25,549 bases of DNA from CAYUJH01 sp964394585. Lineage in GTDB: Bacteria; Bacteroidota; Bacteroidia; Cytophagales; Flammeovirgaceae. The position numbers were made by a program, and so were the translations under genes. Of this stretch, positions 9,401 through 16,923 are shown piece by piece. Below the pieces are notes generated by a model. That model was not told the origin of the DNA, did not search any database, and saw only the letters and a list, made by a program, of their open reading frames with translations. Positions within the stretch are counted from its first letter, which is position 1, and the number at the start of each line of letters is the position of its first letter. The DNA lies in assembly GCA_964394585.1 (NCBI GenBank), contig CAYMYI010000056.1, positions 1 to 25,549 of the forward strand. The letters are read 5' to 3'.

Positions 9401-12400
9401 CACGCAAACTTGTTTGGGTTGGTTATCGGGCGAATCGGGATTGCGTAACCCAAGCATTACAGTTTGGACCGAACTGATATCAGGGTTTCCTTTTACGCGC
9501 ACAGTGTATTTCCCTTCTACATTAGGGGCATCCGATAGCGGGAACACTCGGCTTGGGTTAGCTCCTTCGCGGTTGCGTTGTGCTTTGATAAGGTACAGTT
9601 CTTTTAAAGCGATGTCAAGTCGGTTTTCTTCGGGCCAAATAGCTTGGGGGTCTGTACTTGGGATAGGGGTCATCACCAAGGGCATTTCAATCTCGTAGTA
9701 GTTTTCTTCGAAATCGGTGCCAAGGCGTATAAACGCAGAGACATCCCCATCGCCGGCTTCGCGGCTTTCCGCATGAATATCCATTTTAAGCCGTTGGTAA
9801 TTTACCATGTCGACCACTACGTTTTTATAGATGGCGATGGCGTCGTCGTCTTGTAAGTCGTCGATACAAACTTGCAACGATTGCTCATTGAGTTGCCGGG
9901 TAACCGTAGAAGTAGCGTCGAAATCGCGGATAGCATTAGGTGGAAGGGTATAAGGGGTATTTACCCCATCGTTTTGTCCGTTTTCTTCAATATTAACCGT
10001 AGTTACAGTAAAATCTGGTACGATAGGGGGCTCTTGCCCAACATCGAGTCCGCCTCCTTTTAAACTGCGTTCATAGGGTCGCCATTGCGCTCCTACCAGC
10101 TGGAATTGCACTAAACGAAGCACTACCGGTTGCTGCCATTGTGTAAGAAACATTCGTATGAACCGAATCGACTTGTAGCCGTTGATATTACCCACGGTTT
10201 CTACATGATCGCCTCGGATGGGAATTCGGAACTGATACCAATTGACTACATCGCCAGTTTCCGGCGCGGTAGCTTGTACACGGTCTACTACGAACGGATG
10301 GTTTTCCAATTGGGTTGGCTTCAGTTCTACTCGGTACTGGTAGTATTGATCAAGATCAGAGATGGTGTTATCGCGGTTGAGGTCTTCGTTATCAGGTAGG
10401 TTTGTCGAAGAAGGCGTGAAGTCTTGCCCACCGTTATTTTCCGGTGAGTTGTTTTCCATCCCGTTAAAGTTTTTATAGCGTTCCAAGATACCCAAATCGT
10501 TTTGGTCGGCTTCTTCGCCTAAGTAATACTGGAAATTATCGGCAGAGGGGTCGGCTTCGATGGCAGCCCTTGCCTCAGGGCTCAAACTGTTGGGGAGTAG
10601 CCGTAAGAATTGGTCGTCGAAGAACGCAACTTCTTGTTCGTTATTTAAGCCATCAAATCCTACATCTTGTATAGCGCGAGCTCCATCTGCGGCATCGAAT
10701 GCATCGGTAATATATTGCTGAGTAGGCGTTCGCCCCCAATCGGTAATGGCAAGGGCGTTTTCATCGGCCACCAAACCGTTTTCAAAGAAATGCCGATCGT
10801 CGGGCATGATATCTTCCGAGATATTCCCAAGGTTAAAATACAGTTCGCCGCCCGTCTGATTATTTTCTCCTTCTACGCGTCCGTTTTCTCCTTCGAGAAA
10901 AGGATCCATCATCCAAAACTCGATATATTGGATGTTGATATTATCGAAGTCGATATCGTGGTTAATCGCACGGGTTATCGCTCCGAAGTTCTCTTCTGGT
11001 TCTTTGAGAGTACCATCAGGGTTAAGGTCAGGATTGAAATTGTAGGGGCCTCGTTCGTTGGGGTAATAGGCTAAATCGAATGAAATTTCAGGGGTAATTA
11101 CCTGCTCGCGTTGTCGATTAGGGAACACCTCATTGAAGGGAATTAGGCGTACATAGTTATTTTCGAGGTCTTCGTCGGTAATGGTAATCGGACGGCTTCG
11201 GTTAGCTCCTCCCGAAGAAAAATAGAACACATTATCGATGGAATACCACGCTAATTTTGCTCGTTTATAGCCGCTACTTAATGGGCTCGTATTGGGCGTT
11301 CGGTTTAAGATGAGCTGAGGAGTAGAACCTAATACCCACGATACCGGATTTCGGGTGAGATCGTAGGGAATTTCCGCCCCTTCAAAGTCATCAATGAATG
11401 AAGTACCATTGGATTGCAACAAACGCGGTGAACCTGGAATTAACTGGGCAAATTCAGCTTTAAAGTTTAAGCTCGATTCGGCTTTAGTACTCAAAAATGG
11501 GAGTTTGTCAACCATTTTGGTAAGGAAACGCGATTTGGTTTGGTAGTCTACTCCCAAACCCCATAGGGTATTGCGTACCGGTTCGCTGCCGATACTTACC
11601 CGCGAGATAATCGGGCGCTCATTCAAGTGCAATAGCGTGCCGGTAAACCGAATATCTTTACTGAAATGATATTCTGCATCGACTCCTAGTAGGTTTCTCG
11701 TTTGAAAGCTGAACAGGTCGGCGCGCTCGTATTGGATGGTGATTTCTCTGCCGGAGTTTAGCGCCCCCTCGTTCATGATGCGTACTCGCCCAAACTGATA
11801 ATCTACGGTATAGTCCACTCCTTCGGTCAACGGGCTATTTCCTACACGAACAATCACCGAATTAGGGGCAATATTGATTCCCGGTAAGATAATCTCGTTA
11901 GAAGAACCCGATTGGTAGCTTCCTTTTAAAAAGAATTTATTCTTTGTTGTATTCAAAAGGGCGTCAGCTTGTGTGCCTCGGTATAGCCCATCGAATACAT
12001 ATTTTTCAATAAGATTTTCTTCGGCAACAGGATTAAAAAAAGTTTCTAAATGGCTGCCAAACGGCTCGAGTACCGGGAAAATAATACGCCCGGTCTGCAC
12101 ATCGATTGTTATACCGGGGATGAAATCAAAATTACCATCGCGTTGTGGGTCGTTATTTTGATTTAAGCGGTCAAGCCCCATTATTTGGACTAACGGTATA
12201 TCTTTTAATTGAGCCCCTTCATGTAAGCTGGGGTTATCGATGCCGGTGAGGTCATCGCGGTAGATTACACGCAATTGGAAGTTATCGCGTACGAGCTGAT
12301 TGGCTTGTAGGGTATAGATGTTCTTCATCATCAAATCCCATACTGGTAAGTCGGTACGAATGGTAGATGGTGTAAGCATTTTTAGTAAGATGGTCTGCTC

Positions 12401-13945
12401 ATCTTCTAAAGATGCGTAGTCTTCGTTCAGTTCGCCTACTTTGTATACTTCCCCATTGTAGGTGTACTCAAAAGATACGGCAAGGATTTCATCGTTGCGC
12501 AATGGGGTAACTAGTGAAATATAGCCTAGTTGCGGATGGAATGTAAACTCATTAGGTTCGAGTTTACGCGCAGCACGTAACAATTCAAATTCTCCGCCTT
12601 TTTCTAAACCAAAGCCATTTTCTAGTTCATTACTTACCAAATCGGGGTTGCGCACATTGGGGTTATTTCTTGCATTTTCAAACAAGGCATTAGCCCCATT
12701 TCGTGCAGGTCCGGGGGGGGCCTGCCCTACATTTGGGTTATCTGTTGCATAAGGAGCACCTTCTGCTAAGTCCATCAGTGCTACTACATTGCGTAATGTC
12801 TGGGTATTATTGTTTCGGTTGGTTACGTAAGCTTCCACACGGGTAACCACTACGCCCGATGTAATGGCAGGAATCGATTGCAGCGAACGTTCGTAATTAT
12901 CTCTAAAAAACTGTGCTAAGAAAAAGTGGCGGTTCAGGTCGTATTCGTGTGCGCGGAGTTCAAATTCACGTGCCTGTGCTCCGTTTTTAATCGTAATTTG
13001 TTCGCTTGTTCCTCGTTGGCTAGAAGCTACCGCACTAATCCATAACTTACCAAAACGCAAGCGAGTACTTACGCCAAAGAGGTTTTGTGCCCCTGTAATT
13101 AGGCTATTACTTACAGGAAAGCTAACATTACCTAGCTGTACTTCTTGTACGATATCGTGTTCATAGGCAGTGTACCCTAGGTTATATACTTGCTCGAACT
13201 GAAACGCGTTTTTGGTGTCGAAGTTGGTATTTAGCTCAATGGCTTCCCCGATTTTTCCGGAAAGATTCATCCCGATTTGCTGGTCAAAATTGAAGCCGCC
13301 ATTGCGTTGTTGGCGCACCGGAATTTGTGGGTTATCTACGCGTTGCCATAGCCCGCCGAAGTCGAGCACCACATTGCCATTCATTCGGATATCGATGGTG
13401 TTACCTCCTAAAAAGCGACCAATTTTTGGGCTGAGTTCAATAGGAGGAATTAAGCGACCGTCGTCAGGGTCTTCACCGTCTGCGCCATCATTATCACCAT
13501 CTTGCCCATAAGAAATCTTTTTCCAGTATTTACGCATCATTTGTTGGTACTGGTAGTCTTGGTAATCGCGAAATGATATGCGCGAAGGTGGGCGAAAAAA
13601 CAGCGAACTATCGCTCGAAAACGTTTGGTTTAGGTTGTAAAATAGCCCTGTAGAATCAAGTGAAGGAGTTAAACGCAGCCCCGGTGTAGGCAATAGTAGG
13701 GGGGAGTTACTGTAAAAGCCGGGGTTGAGTATTCCATAGCGGTCGCGCGCGTACCAAGGTAAATCTTTCGATTGTTTGGTAGAGTCGCTTGCAGGTTCTT
13801 GCTGTGCTTTCGCGAGTTGCAAGCTTCCCAAGCTGAAACTCATTAATAATACTAGTTGTAGAATTCGTTGTGTTTGTTGCAATGTTCTCACCGTAATTGT
13901 GCTTTTTCCCCACCATCCTTCATTATTCAAAGTATTCAATTTCAT
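6425..13945 (-). CDS. sprA: SprA/Sov, type IX secretion system outer-membrane translocon
   Basis: A 2506-residue protein matching SprA of Flavobacterium (about 2400 aa) and Sov of Porphyromonas, the giant 36-strand outer-membrane beta-barrel through which T9SS substrates leave the cell; SprA is also needed for gliding. The N-terminus has a long n-region, a hydrophobic core at about 28-45 and a signal-peptidase site at LAKA/QQ (after A47). Then follow the conserved LPWYARDRYG, the LSPKIGRFLGGNTIDIRMNG segment, repeated SprA-type domains with many strand-turn-strand units, and a C-terminal aromatic-ended strand (VQFRYNLSQ). Unusual parts are an Asp-rich stretch near 145-165, a 12-residue EF-hand-like loop at D1188-D1199, and a highly charged helical insert at about 1905-2055. 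A C8 run lies near codon 410. ruvA is 138 bp upstream on the same strand. The frame is uninterrupted. Confidence 0.97.
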   Translation of the reverse strand: MKLNTLNNEGWWGKSTITVRTLQQTQRILQLVLLMSFSLGSLQLAKAQQEPASDSTKQSKDLPWYARDRYGILNPGFYSNSPLLLPTPGLRLTPSLDSTGLFYNLNQTFSSDSSLFFRPPSRISFRDYQDYQYQQMMRKYWKKISYGQDGDNDGADGEDPDDGRLIPPIELSPKIGRFLGGNTIDIRMNGNVVLDFGGLWQRVDNPQIPVRQQRNGGFNFDQQIGMNLSGKIGEAIELNTNFDTKNAFQFEQVYNLGYTAYEHDIVQEVQLGNVSFPVSNSLITGAQNLFGVSTRLRFGKLWISAVASSQRGTSEQITIKNGAQAREFELRAHEYDLNRHFFLAQFFRDNYERSLQSIPAITSGVVVTRVEAYVTNRNNNTQTLRNVVALMDLAEGAPYATDNPNVGQAPPGPARNGANALFENARNNPNVRNPDLVSNELENGFGLEKGGEFELLRAARKLEPNEFTFHPQLGYISLVTPLRNDEILAVSFEYTYNGEVYKVGELNEDYASLEDEQTILLKMLTPSTIRTDLPVWDLMMKNIYTLQANQLVRDNFQLRVIYRDDLTGIDNPSLHEGAQLKDIPLVQIMGLDRLNQNNDPQRDGNFDFIPGITIDVQTGRIIFPVLEPFGSHLETFFNPVAEENLIEKYVFDGLYRGTQADALLNTTKNKFFLKGSYQSGSSNEIILPGINIAPNSVIVRVGNSPLTEGVDYTVDYQFGRVRIMNEGALNSGREITIQYERADLFSFQTRNLLGVDAEYHFSKDIRFTGTLLHLNERPIISRVSIGSEPVRNTLWGLGVDYQTKSRFLTKMVDKLPFLSTKAESSLNFKAEFAQLIPGSPRLLQSNGTSFIDDFEGAEIPYDLTRNPVSWVLGSTPQLILNRTPNTSPLSSGYKRAKLAWYSIDNVFYFSSGGANRSRPITITDEDLENNYVRLIPFNEVFPNRQREQVITPEISFDLAYYPNERGPYNFNPDLNPDGTLKEPEENFGAITRAINHDIDFDNINIQYIEFWMMDPFLEGENGRVEGENNQTGGELYFNLGNISEDIMPDDRHFFENGLVADENALAITDWGRTPTQQYITDAFDAADGARAIQDVGFDGLNNEQEVAFFDDQFLRLLPNSLSPEARAAIEADPSADNFQYYLGEEADQNDLGILERYKNFNGMENNSPENNGGQDFTPSSTNLPDNEDLNRDNTISDLDQYYQYRVELKPTQLENHPFVVDRVQATAPETGDVVNWYQFRIPIRGDHVETVGNINGYKSIRFIRMFLTQWQQPVVLRLVQFQLVGAQWRPYERSLKGGGLDVGQEPPIVPDFTVTTVNIEENGQNDGVNTPYTLPPNAIRDFDATSTVTRQLNEQSLQVCIDDLQDDDAIAIYKNVVVDMVNYQRLKMDIHAESREAGDGDVSAFIRLGTDFEENYYEIEMPLVMTPIPSTDPQAIWPEENRLDIALKELYLIKAQRNREGANPSRVFPLSDAPNVEGKYTVRVKGNPDISSVQTVMLGLRNPDSPDNQPKQVCVWYNELRVTDFDNTAGWAVNATLNTQLADFATLRTSLRYSTFGFGGIQDKISNRQRSTNLDYDISSNINLDKFLLGKVGIRLPLFVGYQRSTSDPFFDPLNPDLPLADALASFNDPQLRADYQEKTQDFYEARSINLSNVSKQKMKQGAKSYLWDIENISLNASYSDSYMRNINTEELTTRQWQIGATYAYSSKGLPIEPFKNSKAKFLEKAYLKWLKEFNFNLLPSNILVQGVLNRRYMKTQLRNRDLTTEGILPQYEKAFTFDRNYSVQWQFTKALGLDYTANANAIIDEPEGDVSGQAARDSIMTNLRNLGRMKNFRQSVALNYTLPFDKFPLTDFLNTDARYTADYQWTAGAVGLADTLGNNLQNAATINVNGKIDMNKLYNKIPFLKRINDAQRQRSRSRNSAGQPPRPSPQDDPLSRKKDRVQARLDRLLEKSDKKESRLRKKLLKWAQRDSVQLAKDSLAILEDSLGAAADTMQIELGLPEATINLLLYDSLKTKKLRRLSGRRQRLEEKIVSIEEEQARRKQNNVKPPEMKFLKGVIRTAMAVRDINFTYSRNAATILPGFLPTPSLFGMDAAWESPGLPFVLGSQSPSIKQEAARNGWLGSSVAQNNPFSQIQTEEFSINTSLEPAPDLKIQLQAKKSRDAAYSEIFRYVPSQDDFVTQTPMRTGSYGISFFMMGTAFSADDDNNNSPVFSDFEENRAIIKQRLDALNPAGEYDINSQDVLIPAFLAAYTGKDAGSSSLNAFPNIPIPNWRLTYTGLSKIPVFKDMFKSVSITHGYTSEYLVGNYTSSLFYGSSSITLDISERNTQLANADDQGNLVPVFVMNQVTLTEKFSPLIGVNIRAQNDMQININFNRGRDLALNLTNAQVTENRTNDVTVDIGYTKAGMKLPFSIRGVGNVLENDVTMRVAFTLRDTRTVQRKIGEGSIVTAGNMNLQFKPTISYAVNKRSNVQLYFERTINDPRVSNSFRRTSTAFGVQFRYNLSQ

Positions 13946-14083
13946 TTCAGTAGTGTAGATACAGCGTACCGATATGCTTAGGACATTCCCAAGAAATAAT
14001 ACATTTTACTTCTCTGAAAGATGGCAAGGTTCTCTTCAAAAAAATCCAAATTATAAAAGCGTAGAGTAGCGGTGCTTCATGCA

Positions 14084-14686
14084 TTAGCGGTTTTGGAGTG
14101 TGAGTTTAATCATTTCTTCAAGGGTGAGGGTATCGCCATGTTTTCGGATGACCTGCTGCAAGGCTTTTTCAGCAGTAGCTTTAGGCAAGCCAAGTACTAT
14201 AAGTGCTTCTAGCGCTTCTTCTTTTTGTTGGTTTGCCTGCAAATGCCCTGCCGCTGCAGTAGTGGATTGGACATCTGTAGGAATGCTTTTGGCAAACTTA
14301 TCTTTTAATTCTAAAATGAGCCGTTTGGCTGTTTTGGCTCCAATGCCTTTTACCGATTGAATAAGCGATACATTTTCTGTACCAATAGCTTCGGCTAGTT
14401 CAGCAACCGATAAAGAAGAAAGTACCATAAGTGCGGTAGAGGGCCCTATGCCCGAAATGCTGATGAGTTGTAAGAAAGCATGCTTTTCCGCTTCATTTTG
14501 GAAGCCATATAGCATTTGCACATCTTCTTTTACATACAAATAGGTATACAACTTGCACTCTTCTTCTGTTTTTATAGCAGAAAACGTGTTGAGTGAAGTA
14601 CGTAGCTCGTATCCAATTCCGCCAACGTCAACCACAGCGTAGGCTGGGGTTTTCTCTACCAGTTTTCCACGAATATAATTGTACAT
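14084..14686 (-). CDS. ruvA: Holliday junction branch-migration protein RuvA
   Basis: A 200-residue protein that binds four-way DNA junctions as a tetramer and loads the RuvB helicase rings during recombination repair. Domain I (about 1-62, MYNYIRGKLVEK...) is the OB fold. Domain II holds two helix-hairpin-helix motifs, SGIGPSTAL (78-86) and VKGIGAKTA (112-120), which contact the DNA backbone. After an Ala/Thr/Gln linker (about 135-155), domain III (EALEALIVLGLPKATAEKAL to the end) is the RuvB-binding three-helix bundle. Length and motifs are standard. It lies 138 bp upstream of sprA in the same direction, a neighbour pair that I recall from other Bacteroidota. No ruvB or ruvC is in the window. 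The start gives the usual MYxYIxG N-terminus. Confidence 0.98.
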   Translation of the reverse strand: MYNYIRGKLVEKTPAYAVVDVGGIGYELRTSLNTFSAIKTEEECKLYTYLYVKEDVQMLYGFQNEAEKHAFLQLISISGIGPSTALMVLSSLSVAELAEAIGTENVSLIQSVKGIGAKTAKRLILELKDKFAKSIPTDVQSTTAAAGHLQANQQKEEALEALIVLGLPKATAEKALQQVIRKHGDTLTLEEMIKLTLQNR

Positions 14687-14829
14687 AAATGTTGCTTAGC
14701 AGCTTTCAAGAACAATAGTGTATAGTTTCAAGCTTCGAAATTAATAAAAACCTGAAAACCCACTCGAAAAAAAAGGCGATGTACTGTCTACTATCTCCTG
14801 AGATTACCCCTATTTGCGTGAGATACCCT

Positions 14830-15924
14830 TTAGCCTTCAAAAGTATTGAGCACTACTTCGAACTCGCGCATAATTTCACGTTGCTTCACGCTAGGCGAAA
14901 ATAAAAAGCCCTCTATGTAAAACATGCGCTTTTGGGTTTTATCGAGGAATACGTAGCTCAAGAAAGGCCCTCCCATCGAAATATTGTTGGTTTTCCAGCG
15001 GCCTCGAAGTTCTACTACATACTGGCCGTTTCTGTCGAATTGCCGAGCAATCACCGGGTCGAGGCGTTCGGTAACTACGAATGAATTGGAGTTATCAGGG
15101 TCGCCATAAATGTGCTGAAAGGCGATTGAGTCGCGCCATGCAATTAAATTTTCTGTTTCGAATTGGGCTTGATTAGTATAAGGTTGATACGCCACAAATA
15201 AGTTGCGGTCAATTTTAGCTTCCGGGTGGCGTAACCAAATAAAGCCTGCGGTATCTTTCGCAATGCGGTAGCCTATGGGTACATGCATAGCAAATCCATG
15301 GGCATCTTCTAAGTTTTTTTCGATGCCTTCGTTCCCTTTAATCGAAAGTAGGTCGGCTCGTACTCTATTTCGCTCTTCTTGGTTGAAAAAATCGCGAATG
15401 TTTTGTGCATTTGTTCGAATGTGTTCTCTGAGGGGGGCATCTTCTGCACCAAACAATCGGTAGACTACCTGGCCTTTCGCAAACTCGTCGCGTTTTACTT
15501 GCTGAAACCGTTCGCCATTGAGCACCATCTGCTTACTTTCCGGGGTAAAGTACGATTGCAATAAATTGCTTCCGTATGTATTTAAATCGAAGGTAGTAAC
15601 TGTGATAATGTTATGGTGTTGTTTCAGTAAGCCTGCAAATAAGTGCGGTTTGATATAGCGCACTGTAAAAAGCGACTGTGGGCGGGGTAGCCCCGGCGTT
15701 GGGATGGTGAGTACATCGCGGAGCGCCTGCCCTAACTCGCCTTGCCATTTGGTAGAGTCCATCACTAAGATAATTTCGCCTCTACCGCCTTTGGCGCTCG
15801 GAAGTAAATCGAATTTGGCACCATCTTCTTGCTTGCAACTACTTAATAGAAGGGGAATCGTGAGCAAACCAAGCACAATTTTATATAGTGTGTTTGATAT
15901 AGAATTCATTCCGGAGTAGTTCAT
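14830..15924 (-). CDS. DUF4837 family lipoprotein
   Basis: A predicted outer-membrane or periplasmic lipoprotein of the Bacteroidota family DUF4837, function unknown. The open frame runs up to 16053, but its first part overlaps a terminator and has no protein character, so I place the start at ATG 15924 (364 aa, preceded by AAGAAAA), with ATG 15909 (359 aa) as the alternative. Both give a signal peptide ending in the lipobox LLSSC, Cys at residue 30 or 25. The family hallmark follows: GRGEIILVMDSTKWQGELG, then GLPRPQSLFTVRYIKP and a C-terminal part ending in MFYIEGFLFSPSVKQREIMREFE. The residue after the Cys is Lys, not Asp. It lies 143 bp upstream of ruvA on the same strand; no clear terminator separates them, so read-through into ruvA-sprA is possible. 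Confidence 0.88.
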   Translation of the reverse strand: MNYSGMNSISNTLYKIVLGLLTIPLLLSSCKQEDGAKFDLLPSAKGGRGEIILVMDSTKWQGELGQALRDVLTIPTPGLPRPQSLFTVRYIKPHLFAGLLKQHHNIITVTTFDLNTYGSNLLQSYFTPESKQMVLNGERFQQVKRDEFAKGQVVYRLFGAEDAPLREHIRTNAQNIRDFFNQEERNRVRADLLSIKGNEGIEKNLEDAHGFAMHVPIGYRIAKDTAGFIWLRHPEAKIDRNLFVAYQPYTNQAQFETENLIAWRDSIAFQHIYGDPDNSNSFVVTERLDPVIARQFDRNGQYVVELRGRWKTNNISMGGPFLSYVFLDKTQKRMFYIEGFLFSPSVKQREIMREFEVVLNTFEG

Positions 15925-16039
15925 AATTTTCTTGTTGTTTTTAGGGTTTTTCTGTGTATTCTGAACACATTGAGCGGCATCTGTATAAATGCAAATACTC
16001 AGGAAAGTTACAATCTTTTCTAGCTTTTTTTGGAGTAAA

Positions 16040-16066
16040 TAAAAAAGCAGCATGTTGCCATACTGC
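16040..16066 (-). terminator. Rho-independent terminator of the ABC ATPase gene
   Basis: On the minus strand GCAGTATG pairs with CATGCTGC (one G-U) around a GCAA tetraloop, followed by six T (A6 at 16041-16046 of the plus strand) and an ATTT. It lies about 70 bp after the ABC gene stop codon. It also overlaps the nominal far-upstream start of the next open frame (16053), which supports a later start for the DUF4837 lipoprotein. Confidence 0.9.
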
Positions 16067-16135
16067 CTGTATATATACTCGAAGCTAATTGGTTTAGGAA
16101 CATCAGGTCTTGTAAATCCTTAAAAGTCAGGTTGA

Positions 16136-16858
16136 TTACTTCTCTTCGGCAATTTCACCAGCTTTCCGCACATTTTTATTAACAAGATCGCTTTCAATCA
16201 AGCCATCGCGAAGACGAATAATTCGGTGTGCATACTGAGCAATGTCTTCTTCATGGGTTACCATAATAATGGTGTTACCCTTTTGGTGCAACTGATCGAA
16301 CAGATCCATAATGTCGTAAGATGTTTTAGTATCGAGGTTTCCGGTAGGTTCGTCGGCTAGAATGATACTGGGGTCGTTCACTAAAGCACGAGCAATCGCA
16401 ACCCGTTGGCGCTGCCCACCCGAAAGCTCATTAGGCTTATGTTTATAGCGGTTGCCTAACCCCACATTTTCGAGAGCGTGGATGGCTTTTTCTTCTCTTG
16501 CCGATTTACTGTAACCCGCATATACCAACGGAAGGGCTACATTTTCTAAAGAAGAGGAGCGAGGTAGAAGGTTAAACGTTTGAAAAACAAACCCAATTTC
16601 TTTGTTGCGAATTTCGGCAAGTTCGTTTTCAGAAAGGTTGCTCACATCGTTCCCGCTCAAAAAGTAAGAACCATTGCTAGGGGTATCCAAACATCCGATG
16701 ATATTCATTAATGTAGATTTACCCGAACCTGAAGGCCCCATAAATGCTACGTATTCTCCCCGTTCGATGGTGATAGAAATAGATTGCAGAGCGCGGATAG
16801 TTTCGCTCCCCATTTGGTATGTTTTTGCAATTTCACTCGTGCGGATTACTTCGCTCAT
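16136..16858 (-). CDS. ABC transporter ATP-binding protein, LolD/MacB type
   Basis: A 240-residue ATPase that powers an inner-membrane FtsX-like permease, as in MacB-type efflux, FtsE or LolD lipoprotein-release systems. Walker A is GPSGSGKST (41-49), the Q-loop glutamine is Q93 in FVFQTFNLLP, the signature LSGGQ is at 145-149, Walker B IILADE at 165-170 with catalytic E170, D-loop NLD at 174-176 and H-loop H202. The FVFQTFNLLP...ENVALPLVYAG segment is typical of the MacB/LolD subfamily. No permease or membrane-fusion gene is adjacent: the gene is flanked by a terminator downstream and a TPR membrane protein upstream, 65 bp away, so the partner must be encoded elsewhere. The last 15 residues are a charged tail. 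The exact substrate cannot be told. Confidence 0.93.
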   Translation of the reverse strand: MSEVIRTSEIAKTYQMGSETIRALQSISITIERGEYVAFMGPSGSGKSTLMNIIGCLDTPSNGSYFLSGNDVSNLSENELAEIRNKEIGFVFQTFNLLPRSSSLENVALPLVYAGYSKSAREEKAIHALENVGLGNRYKHKPNELSGGQRQRVAIARALVNDPSIILADEPTGNLDTKTSYDIMDLFDQLHQKGNTIIMVTHEEDIAQYAHRIIRLRDGLIESDLVNKNVRKAGEIAEEK

Positions 16859-16923
16859 AGATAAAGTTGATATGGGTTGAAAATTCTATTTTGAACAACA
16901 AAATAGCTTACGGAAATGTAGCA

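Noticed and set aside
14767..14800. A8 run and partial inverted repeats downstream of the DUF4837 gene as a terminator
   Set aside because: The minus-strand T8 is not preceded by a stable stem; the TATCTC/GAGATA pair has a loop of over 20 nt and is not adjacent to the T run.
15925..16053. Upstream extension of the DUF4837 lipoprotein frame
   Set aside because: The extension overlaps the ABC-gene terminator and would put about 70 residues before the lipobox cysteine.
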